NCBI GenBank assembly: GCA_964535405.1
Contig: CAZHUG010000052.1
Coordinates: forward strand, 1-15,285
DNA: 15,285 bases
Reading direction: 5' to 3'
From: Scatomorpha sp964535405
GTDB lineage: Bacteria > Bacillota > Clostridia > Oscillospirales > Oscillospiraceae
Part shown: positions 7,483 to 13,812 of the stretch, one piece after another
How the letters are laid out: each line of letters begins with the position of its first letter
Position numbering within the stretch: the first letter of the stretch is position 1
Notes under the pieces: model-generated
Seen by the model: only the letters and a program-made list of their open reading frames with translations
Databases searched by the model: none
Told to the model about the DNA's origin: nothing
Program-made: the position numbers and the translations under genes

Positions 7483-8391
7483 ATGACATTACAGCAGATA
7501 ATCTATTTTATTGAGGTTGCCCGCACCTGTCATTTTACTCAAGCAGCGCAAAACCTGTATGTGTCACAATCTGCTTTGAGCTACTCAGTTCAGGCGCTTG
7601 AACGTGAGCTTGGCATAGAGCTGTTCACACGCGCAAGCGGAAAAAAAGTGACCCTTACCCAATACGGCAAGGAGTTTTTGCCATACTGCGAGCAGGCGCT
7701 CTTAAAGCTTCAGGAGGGACAGGAAAAGATTGACCACATGAAAAATCCCATGAGCGGCATTGTGAATATCGTCTACTCCTACACAAACTGTCATAGCCTT
7801 ATTCCATCCATCTTTAATGATTTTTATGCCCATAATAATTATGAGGATATAACGGTGCGTTTTGAAGTGAACCATAGAAAAGCCAGATATGAGGAGACGA
7901 TTCTGAGTGGTGAGAACGATCTTGCCTTTGCCTGCACAAAGTCGTTTGAGGGCATTGAGTCAACGCCGATCGCGAAGCAGGAGCTTGTCCTGATGATGCC
8001 GGTCAATCATCCGCTGGCGGGACGGGAGACGGTTTCGCTCCAGGAAATAAGGGATGAAAATATAATCTGGTACTATAGAGGCTCAAACCTCTATCGCTGG
8101 ATTGAGAGGATGTTCGAGCAGGAGGGACTGAAGCCAAACTTCACGACAGATCTCGACGATTGGTCGGCTCAAATGGCCCATATCTCTCTGGGAATGGGCA
8201 TTGCAATCTCTCCGCGTGTGCCGGTAGAATCTGAGTTCATCACACAGGCGAAAATAGACAGCCCCTTGAACAAGCGCAATGTCTACATGCTCTCGTCCAA
8301 GGATAAAATGCGTACACCGGCGGTCGAATACGTAAGGCAATATTGCCTGGACTGGTCGCGTGAGCATTATGGGGAGATAAGTGTGGACTAG
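7483..8391 (+). CDS. LysR-family transcriptional regulator 1
   Basis: A 302-residue cytoplasmic DNA-binding regulator. The winged helix-turn-helix occupies about 1-60 (MTLQQIIYFIEVA, then AAQNLYVSQSALSYSVQALE as the recognition region), followed by a linker helix and a two-lobed effector-binding domain (about 90-295, with the family's typical LTTR substrate-binding fold). The start has GAGGGA seven bases upstream. It is divergent from the ene-reductase and converges on permease 1, the usual arrangement for a LysR protein and its target. It is a clear paralogue of LysR regulator 2: both begin MTLQQ-IYF-EVA and both carry NPMSG-VNI-YSY-N after the linker. Predicted to bind the 50-bp element upstream of itself. 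The effector is unknown. Confidence 0.93.
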   Translation: MTLQQIIYFIEVARTCHFTQAAQNLYVSQSALSYSVQALERELGIELFTRASGKKVTLTQYGKEFLPYCEQALLKLQEGQEKIDHMKNPMSGIVNIVYSYTNCHSLIPSIFNDFYAHNNYEDITVRFEVNHRKARYEETILSGENDLAFACTKSFEGIESTPIAKQELVLMMPVNHPLAGRETVSLQEIRDENIIWYYRGSNLYRWIERMFEQEGLKPNFTTDLDDWSAQMAHISLGMGIAISPRVPVESEFITQAKIDSPLNKRNVYMLSSKDKMRTPAVEYVRQYCLDWSREHYGEISVD

Positions 8392-8401
8392 AATAATACA
8401 T

Positions 8402-8435
8402 AAGCAGCAGACGAATAAACCGTCTGCTGCTTTTT
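8402..8435 (+). terminator. Rho-independent terminator of LysR regulator 1
   Basis: A perfect 12-bp inverted repeat (8402-8413 against 8421-8432, loop of seven) ending in a T run (8431-8435), 10 bp after the regulator stop. It lies just beyond the stop of the convergent permease 1 and may serve both genes, though the minus-strand tail is poor in T. Confidence 0.85.
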
Positions 8436-8438
8436 ATA

Positions 8439-9707
8439 TTACATGTAATATACGACTTTAATGACAATGCAAGTGACGACAAGTGATACGAGGTTTACAA
8501 GTCCGCCAATGCGAAGGTAGTCTTTAAATCTATATCCCGGAACCTGAATCATGGTCATAGGAGCGACGCTTATAGGTGTAGCCACGGCGACTTTTATTCC
8601 TGAAGCGGCTGCGAGAACCATCGGGATCGGGTTGGTGCCGATGGACTCAGCAAGTACAAGTGTGATGGGAATTAGTATCGCCACAGTGGCATTGTCAGAC
8701 ATGACGTTCGAGAGCAGTGAGCCGAGGACGAAGAGTATGATACATAGTCCGAAGGGTGAGCTGCCGATAGGGCCGCAGATTCCTATAATAAAATCCGCAA
8801 TTACTGCGCCGGCACCGCTGACATCAAGACCCTTTGAAAAGCCGATTGATCCGGCTACGATCACAACCGTTGGCCAAGAAACACTCTTAAATGCTTCTCT
8901 TTCACCGACACAGCCGGTTAGTATAAGTACCGATGAGCCAAGCAGCGCAACCGCACCGGAGTTTATGCCTGCCACGAGACCAATCACCACTGCGCAGACC
9001 ACAAAGCCTGTGAGGTACATTTTCCACATAGGAGCTTCAACCTCTGCCGTGGATGATGTATTGTCAATGAGCGGAATCTCCTCAAAATCAAACCATTTTT
9101 TCTGCAGCTCATATCCAAACATGAGATACAGGACGATAACGACGATGAGTGCAGGCAGGTTGACTATGGTTGGAGCAAAAAGGCCGAGTTCGCCATATCC
9201 GGCGGCGGACACGAGACCCGCGGCAGTGATCATTGATGTGGCGCTTATCGTCGTGAGGTTATTTCCTATTGTTGAGGCAAGCCCCAGCGGGAAATAAACC
9301 TGCTTTCGTGATATTTTACCTTCAGATCGATAGGATATGCTGTCTACAATTGGCATCAGCATGGCGACCACGAGTGAGCCGTTGAGGAAAACAGCCAAAG
9401 CTGCGGCAATCAGGAAAACCATGATCACAAACTTTTTCTCGTTGGCTCCCACAAACTTGTAGAGCAAATTTCCGAATCTCAGCGCAAGACCGGAGGTGAA
9501 ACAGGCATGTCCGATTATCATCATGCCTGCCACAAGAAGAACGGCAGAGCTGGAGAAACCGGTAAATGCCTCGCTGTATGTCAGTATTCCCGACATTGCC
9601 ATAGCCAGCATGGCAAAAACGGTGGTGACAGATAACGGGATGCGGGGTATGCAGTAGAGCACCAGTGCTCCGGTCATAATTATTATCGCGATTGTGCTTT
9701 GATTCAT
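8439..9707 (-). CDS. SLC13/DASS-like anion permease 1
   Basis: A 422-residue, very hydrophobic inner-membrane protein with roughly ten to twelve membrane segments in two repeats. It fits the ion transporter superfamily branch containing SLC13/CitT/ArsB-type permeases, which commonly move di- and tricarboxylates or sulfate with cations. Each repeat shows a re-entrant-loop signature: FLNGSLVVAMLMPI at 107-120 and SNVMSDNATVAILIPI at 333-348, comparable to the SNT motifs of DASS carriers. A hydrophilic loop (about 200-228, KKWFDFEEIP) separates the halves, and a GYRFKDYLRIGG segment precedes the last helix. The start ATG has AGGGGAG five bases upstream. Divergent from Fe-alcohol dehydrogenase 1. 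Strongly similar to permease 2. Substrate unknown; an organic anion is the reasonable guess. Confidence 0.85.
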   Translation of the reverse strand: MNQSTIAIIIMTGALVLYCIPRIPLSVTTVFAMLAMAMSGILTYSEAFTGFSSSAVLLVAGMMIIGHACFTSGLALRFGNLLYKFVGANEKKFVIMVFLIAAALAVFLNGSLVVAMLMPIVDSISYRSEGKISRKQVYFPLGLASTIGNNLTTISATSMITAAGLVSAAGYGELGLFAPTIVNLPALIVVIVLYLMFGYELQKKWFDFEEIPLIDNTSSTAEVEAPMWKMYLTGFVVCAVVIGLVAGINSGAVALLGSSVLILTGCVGEREAFKSVSWPTVVIVAGSIGFSKGLDVSGAGAVIADFIIGICGPIGSSPFGLCIILFVLGSLLSNVMSDNATVAILIPITLVLAESIGTNPIPMVLAAASGIKVAVATPISVAPMTMIQVPGYRFKDYLRIGGLVNLVSLVVTCIVIKVVYYM

Positions 9708-9776
9708 GAATTCTCCCCCTATGCGATATTTAGCTTTGACGAGTATGCTCGAAATCTGTAGAAAAATATTGTCTTA

Positions 9777-9805
9777 ATTATAACAGAGTGCTTTCATGAA
9801 TGGAA
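9777..9805 (-). promoter_or_regulatory. Regulated promoter of permease 1
   Basis: TTCCAT (9800-9805, minus strand), 17 bp, then a perfect TATAAT (9777-9782). This is the same architecture as the promoters of the ene-reductase and permease 2, with the -35 embedded in an ATGGAAAT element. Confidence 0.62.
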
Positions 9806-9839
9806 ATACATACAATTTATCACTAAGATAAATTGTATG
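9796..9839. promoter_or_regulatory. Operator-like element, copy C, with a 13-bp perfect dyad
   Basis: ATGAATGGAAAT (9796-9807) is followed at the same spacing as in copies A and B by TTTATCA (9816-9822), but the right half of the 50-bp element is missing. Instead the site contains a perfect inverted repeat, CATACAATTTATC (9809-9821) against its complement at 9827-9839 around five bases. It has no T run and sits upstream of a promoter, so an operator fits better than a terminator. Confidence 0.6.
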
Positions 9840-9879
9840 CATAGTACTTGCACTGATAAAAACATAGAAAAGCTATTTT

Positions 9880-9933
9880 ATTCACAAATTCTATTGCATG
9901 ATTTTTATTCACAAATTCTATTGCATGATTTTT
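9880..9933 (+). repeat. 27-bp exact tandem duplication
   Basis: Two adjacent, identical 27-bp units (9880-9906 and 9907-9933), each starting ATTCACAAATTCTATTGCAT and ending in a T run. They lie in the 337-bp region between permease 1 and Fe-alcohol dehydrogenase 1, upstream of the latter. They may be doubled regulator sites or a recent slippage duplication. In the rest of that region (9934-10028) I see AT-rich DNA and no convincing sigma-70 promoter. Confidence 0.9.
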
Positions 9934-10044
9934 ATATATAAAGTCTATGAATTATTAGTATTTCCTTTTTAGTGCCTGCCGCGATATGGTTTATGTAGTT
10001 AAAAAAGCGACACACTTTTATACATTCGAAAAGGAGATATAAAC

Positions 10045-11199
10045 ATGATGAACGACTTCAAGTTCCACACTCCGTCGCCCGTATACTTCGGACACGAGAC
10101 AGTTAAGAAGAATGCAGATCTTATAGCCAGCTATGGTAAAAAAGCTTACATTGTAACCAGCCGCTTTCCTGCGGGCATTCTAAATCAGGCGCTGATTGAT
10201 GTCGTGTCTGTTCTGGAGGACAGAGGCATTGAGTACAGGTGCTTTGAGGATGTGGAAGAAAACCCGTCTGTAGAGTGCTGCACAAGAATTGCAAACGACG
10301 CCCGCCCCTTTGCCCCTGATTTTCTTCTGGGAATCGGTGGCGGCTCCTCCATGGACGCTGCGAAGGCCGCCAGTGTGCTTCTGAATCAGGATGACGATTC
10401 AGTTGCCGCCTCATACGACATTTTCTTCAAGCAGCCTGCTGATGCGTTCAGACGCCCCTACGCCTGCAGACCTGTTATCTGTGTCCCTACAACGGCGGGC
10501 TCCAGCTCCGAGATGACAGGCTTCTTTGTCCTCACCCGTGAGGATTCAGACACCAAGGATACACCCAAAATTATGGTGTTCTCTGCTGCCGCGCTCCTCG
10601 ATTCAAAATACATCAAAAATGCCCCCCAGTTCATTCTCGATACTGGCGCGATGGATGCTCTCAGCCACGGAATAGAGACCTCCCTGAACGTCAACAGCAA
10701 CTTCCTCAACCGTCAGATTGCGATGATAGGCTTCGGACTGTTCCGCACCTTCAAGGATCGTCTTATAAGCGGCGACCTGACCGATGAGGACTACGATAAC
10801 ATCATGCTGCACTCCTGCATCCAGGGCATGGCGTTCTTCCAGGCGGGAACCCTGATACCCCACGGCATGGGATATTATCTCTCGCATCACAAGGGGCTAA
10901 ATCACGGCCTTGCCTGCAGCATCACCGAGGGTGAGTATCTGAAGGTAATCGAGGACCAGTCGCTTGTGACGCCTATCATAGAGGCTTGTGGCTTCAAGAA
11001 TGTGGATGACTTTGCAGCTTACGTCAAGATCATGACCAACCGCGACGTGAACATAAGCGTAAGCAATGCCGAGTGCGAGCAGTGGGCAAGAGATTTTGTC
11101 AAGCTAGAGCATCGCCTGGCACGTCATCCCGGAAAGATTGGCTACGACGAGATCGTGAAGATCTATAAGGATTCTCTCTCAGCGTATATAACAGACTGA
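10045..11199 (+). CDS. Iron-containing alcohol dehydrogenase 1
   Basis: A 384-residue cytoplasmic Fe-ADH (Pfam PF00465), interconverting an alcohol and an aldehyde or ketone with NAD(P). The nucleotide loop is GIGGGSSMDAAK at 96-107. The metal ligands by spacing to E. coli FucO are D204 and H208 (MDALSHGIE), H273 (LIPHGMGYY) and H287 (GLNHGLAC). The position of the conserved FucO His267 is Tyr (Y277) here. The start has AAAGGAGA seven bases upstream; an ATG one codon later is possible. Divergent from permease 1 and followed by its own terminator. It is a paralogue of Fe-alcohol dehydrogenase 2, sharing NPSVE, LTDEDY and SHHKG-NHGL-CSIT. The substrate is unknown; 4-hydroxybutyrate-like and sulfoaldehyde substrates are used by some relatives, but nothing here selects one. 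Confidence 0.92.
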   Translation: MMNDFKFHTPSPVYFGHETVKKNADLIASYGKKAYIVTSRFPAGILNQALIDVVSVLEDRGIEYRCFEDVEENPSVECCTRIANDARPFAPDFLLGIGGGSSMDAAKAASVLLNQDDDSVAASYDIFFKQPADAFRRPYACRPVICVPTTAGSSSEMTGFFVLTREDSDTKDTPKIMVFSAAALLDSKYIKNAPQFILDTGAMDALSHGIETSLNVNSNFLNRQIAMIGFGLFRTFKDRLISGDLTDEDYDNIMLHSCIQGMAFFQAGTLIPHGMGYYLSHHKGLNHGLACSITEGEYLKVIEDQSLVTPIIEACGFKNVDDFAAYVKIMTNRDVNISVSNAECEQWARDFVKLEHRLARHPGKIGYDEIVKIYKDSLSAYITD

Positions 11200-11209
11200 T
11201 TTTAGCAGC

Positions 11210-11245
11210 AAAAACACACCCGATATACCAGCGGGTGTGTTTTTT
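11210..11245 (+). terminator. Rho-independent terminator of Fe-alcohol dehydrogenase 1
   Basis: A 13-bp perfect inverted repeat (11210-11222 against 11232-11244, loop of nine) ending in a run of six T, 10 bp after the stop. Confidence 0.9.
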
Positions 11246-11265
11246 CGTGCAATCTTTAGACAGAT

Positions 11266-11296
11266 AAACGCCCCGACCACTGTGGTCGGGGCGTTT
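11266..11296 (-). terminator. GC-rich hairpin terminating permease 2
   Basis: A perfect 14-bp inverted repeat (11266-11279 against 11283-11296, three-base loop), very GC-rich in the core, 26 bp beyond the permease 2 stop on the minus strand. The tail on that strand is only GTTTATCTG. Symmetrical, so it may also back up the terminator on the other strand. Confidence 0.75.
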
Positions 11297-11322
11297 ACAA
11301 TTTTGCTGTTATCTAATATGTA

Positions 11323-12597
11323 TTAATAATAGATGAGTGCTATTGCGGTACATGTTACAACCATGGAGATCAGGTTTATGAGTCCGCCCATTCTAAAGTA
11401 GTCCTTGAAGCGGTATCCGGCAACCTGGACCTGGGTCATAGGAGTCACGCAGACCGGTGTGCCGAGTGCGACCTTGACGCCGGAGCATATCGCAAGGAAC
11501 ATAGGAACAGCGCTTATGCCCATGCTCTCGGAAATGGCTGCACCTATGGGCAGCATGATTGCCACAGACGCGTTATCCGACATGACGGACGAAATGAGAG
11601 ACGAAACAAAGAACAGGACGATGCAGATGCCGATTCCGGATTTCCCCAGCGGGCCGGAGACGTTGATGAAGAAGTTTGCAATTACTTCGCCTGCACCGGA
11701 GGCCTTGATTCCGTTGGAGAAGCCGATTGCACCGGCAACGACGATGACAGTGGACCAGCCGACGCTCTTCATTGCGGTTTTTTCGCTGATGCATCCGGTG
11801 AGCATTACGATGGTGGCGCCAATAAGGCTTGCCAGACCGTAATCCATGACTCCGGCGACCATAACCACGACGACGGCGATAAATACCACGGCAACGACGA
11901 TCTGCTTCCAAACAGGCTGATCCTCTGCCTGTGCGGCGCTGCTGGTGTCTGCCATAACAGGGGGCTCTTCAAAGTCAAACCACTTCGCCTGAAGCTTGTA
12001 TCCTATAATGCCGTAGAAGACGATTACTGCCAGAACTGCGGGCAGGTTTATTGCGACGGGAGCAAACACGCTCATGGTGCCATAGCCCATATCGGCAAGC
12101 AGACTGACTGCGGTGAGCATTGAGGTTGCGCTTATGGTGAGGATGTTGTTACCCAGAACAGCGCCGACGCCGACAGGGAAGTAGGTCTGCTTTTTGGAAA
12201 CAGCACCGTCGGTTTTCAGAACGACTGCGTCAACAATTGGCATAAGGATCGCAACGGTAATGGAGCCGTTCATAAACACGGACATAATTGTCGCGACGCA
12301 AAGAACGATCATCATGAAAAGCTTCTCGTTTTTGCCGAAGTTAACCCGGGTAATAAGTCCGCCCATTCTCTGGGCAAGTCCGGTGGTAACCATGGCCTGA
12401 CCGATGATCATAAGGCTGGCGATAAGGAATATAACACGGTTTGCAAAACCCGAGGTTGCGGTTGCGAAATCCAGGATTCCGGACGCCACCATCGCGATCA
12501 TTGCCAGCAATGTCGTGACCGACAAAGGCATCTTGGGAATTGCATAAAGGACGAGCGCTGAGATTAGAATAATAATTGCTATTGTACTCTGTGCCAC
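11323..12597 (-). CDS. SLC13/DASS-like anion permease 2
   Basis: A 424-residue multi-pass inner-membrane permease, paralogous to permease 1 along its whole length (shared QSTIAIII, PLSVTT, KWFDFEE, GYRFKDY). It has the first loop signature FMNGSITVAILMPI (108-121), but the second reads SSVMSDNASVAIMLPI (336-351). The SN and AT of permease 1 become SS and AS, so substrate or cation preference may differ. The start is GTG at 12597, chosen because AGGGGAG lies six bases upstream and the protein aligns with permease 1 from residue 1. An ATG at 12601 is out of frame. Divergent from LysR regulator 2 across an intergenic region holding operator copy B, so it is the probable direct target of that regulator. 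Confidence 0.85.
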   Translation of the reverse strand: MAQSTIAIIILISALVLYAIPKMPLSVTTLLAMIAMVASGILDFATATSGFANRVIFLIASLMIIGQAMVTTGLAQRMGGLITRVNFGKNEKLFMMIVLCVATIMSVFMNGSITVAILMPIVDAVVLKTDGAVSKKQTYFPVGVGAVLGNNILTISATSMLTAVSLLADMGYGTMSVFAPVAINLPAVLAVIVFYGIIGYKLQAKWFDFEEPPVMADTSSAAQAEDQPVWKQIVVAVVFIAVVVVMVAGVMDYGLASLIGATIVMLTGCISEKTAMKSVGWSTVIVVAGAIGFSNGIKASGAGEVIANFFINVSGPLGKSGIGICIVLFFVSSLISSVMSDNASVAIMLPIGAAISESMGISAVPMFLAICSGVKVALGTPVCVTPMTQVQVAGYRFKDYFRMGGLINLISMVVTCTAIALIYY

Positions 12598-12603
12598 ACA
12601 TAT

Positions 12604-12610
12604 CTCCCCT
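12604..12610 (-). promoter_or_regulatory. Ribosome binding site supporting the GTG start of permease 2
   Basis: AGGGGAG on the minus strand, six bases before the GTG at 12597. The nearer ATG (12599-12601) is out of frame and only two bases away. Confidence 0.7.
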
Positions 12611-12666
12611 AACTTTTTTTGTTTACTCTGGTATTCTAGACGTACAAGGCTCTTGTTACGCTTTTA

Positions 12667-12695
12667 ACTATATATTAAGGCTGTCATAAATGGAA
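12667..12695 (-). promoter_or_regulatory. Regulated promoter of permease 2
   Basis: TTCCAT (12690-12695, minus strand), 17 bp, then TATAGT (12667-12672). Same spacing and same poor -35 as the promoters at 7308 and 9777, again covered by the conserved element. Confidence 0.6.
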
Positions 12696-12735
12696 ATATC
12701 GGTTTTTTATCAGGGTTATGAAGAAATACTATTGA
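12686..12735. promoter_or_regulatory. Conserved 50-bp operator-like element, copy B
   Basis: Matches 7327-7376 at 42 of 50 positions with no gap. Shared blocks are ATAAATGGAAAT, TATCAGGG, ATGAAGAA and ACTATTGA. The differences cluster in the spacer after the first block. It lies between divergent permease 2 and LysR regulator 2. Confidence 0.72.
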
Positions 12736-12763
12736 GTCGATACATAAAATCGCTCATGGATTG

Positions 12764-12772
12764 TGATATAAT
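12764..12772 (+). promoter_or_regulatory. Extended -10 promoter of LysR regulator 2
   Basis: TGATATAAT: a perfect -10 (12767-12772) with the upstream TG of extended -10 promoters and no good -35. It gives a leader of roughly 75 bases before the ATG at 12855. Confidence 0.5.
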
Positions 12773-12854
12773 TGTCGAAACGACTGGCGTCTATTTAAAT
12801 TATTGTCTGCAAACTGTCCCGGCGCACTTATACTCAGAAGAAAGGAAGAACAGC

Positions 12855-13751
12855 ATGACCTTACAACAACTCATTTATTTCAAGGAGGTTGCCGACACGC
12901 TGCACTTCACAAAGGCTGCGCAAAACCTCTATGTGACGCAATCCGCGCTCAGCTATGCCATAAGCGCACTCGAACGTGAGCTTGAGGTTCCGCTGTTTGT
13001 TCGTGAGAGCGGTAAGCGTGTGGAGCTGACAAGCTTTGGCAAAGTGCTGTTGCCGTTGACAGACCGCGCTCTGATCTGCATAGATGATATTGAGAAGACC
13101 ATCCGTGAAATGAGAAATCCCATGAGTGGTGTAGTCAATATTGCGTATTCATATATGAATGGATGGAAGTTCATTCCCGGCATGCTAGGAAGCTTCATGA
13201 GGGAAAATTCCTCCGAGGAAATTTCTCTTAACTTCGAAATAAATCACAAGGTGGCGCGTTTTGAAGAAGAGGTTGTTCTCGGGAATGTTGACCTTGCATT
13301 TTCCTGCATGTCTGAAATGGAAGGCCTGACAATGGTGCCTGTCGTAAGACAGGAGGTATTCGTTGTGCTTCCTCGTTACCATCCGCTTTCAGACAGACAG
13401 AGCATAACAATAGACGATATCCGCGATGAGAGTCTCATTGGTCACCACCAGGGGCGCAACCTCGACAGGTGGATAAATGAGATGTATCGGCTGCGCGGAC
13501 TCAAACCAAACACGGCAGAATATGCTGACGACTGGACAGTTCAAGCCTCGCTTGTGGCTCTTGACAAGGGGATTGCCATCCTTCCCAGACTTCCTCTTGA
13601 GCAGGATGTGGTAAAGATGATTCCACTTGACGACCCGATGAACATAAGAAATGTGTACATGATGTGGGCCAAAAACCGCAAGCTGCCTCCGGCGGTCGAA
13701 TGCGTGCGCGACTATTGTTTGGAATACTGCAAAAGCTTAGCGCTAATATAA
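12855..13751 (+). CDS. LysR-family transcriptional regulator 2
   Basis: A 298-residue LysR regulator with an N-terminal winged helix-turn-helix (MTLQQLIYFKEVA, then AAQNLYVTQSALSYAISALE) and a C-terminal effector domain of about 200 residues. The recognition helix is nearly the same as in LysR regulator 1, consistent with both binding the same kind of operator. The start at 12855 has AAAGGAAG six bases upstream and aligns with regulator 1. The frame is open 55 codons further to 12690, but that stretch contains operator copy B and the -10, so it is not coding. Divergent from permease 2, convergent with Fe-alcohol dehydrogenase 2. Effector unknown. Confidence 0.92.
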   Translation: MTLQQLIYFKEVADTLHFTKAAQNLYVTQSALSYAISALERELEVPLFVRESGKRVELTSFGKVLLPLTDRALICIDDIEKTIREMRNPMSGVVNIAYSYMNGWKFIPGMLGSFMRENSSEEISLNFEINHKVARFEEEVVLGNVDLAFSCMSEMEGLTMVPVVRQEVFVVLPRYHPLSDRQSITIDDIRDESLIGHHQGRNLDRWINEMYRLRGLKPNTAEYADDWTVQASLVALDKGIAILPRLPLEQDVVKMIPLDDPMNIRNVYMMWAKNRKLPPAVECVRDYCLEYCKSLALI

Positions 13752-13763
13752 TGTGTTCTTCCC

Positions 13764-13803
13764 GACTGCCGTTGCGCGATATTTGCAGCGGCAGTCTTTT
13801 TTT
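13764..13803 (+). terminator. Rho-independent terminator of LysR regulator 2
   Basis: A 12-bp stem (13764-13775 against 13785-13796, one G-T wobble, loop of nine) followed by seven T, starting 13 bp after the stop. Confidence 0.9.
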
Positions 13804-13812
13804 GCAAACTAA

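Noticed and set aside
8435..8452. Perfect 18-bp palindrome TATATTACATGTAATATA
   Set aside because: Very AT-rich, mostly within the last codons of permease 1 and directly after a terminator T run. No second copy is seen elsewhere, so chance is a sufficient explanation.
8551..9297. Plus-strand open frame of about 248 codons opposite permease 1
   Set aside because: It is antisense to a clear membrane permease, rich in Ser, Thr, Pro and Ile, with no ribosome binding site or motif. A similar shadow lies opposite permease 2, as expected from shared codon usage.
9880..9933. CRISPR array
   Set aside because: Only two directly abutting copies with no spacer between them and no cas genes nearby.
12690..12854. 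N-terminal extension of LysR regulator 2
   Set aside because: The first 55 codons contain the conserved operator and the -10 hexamer. The paralogue starts at MTLQQ, and the good ribosome binding site precedes 12855.
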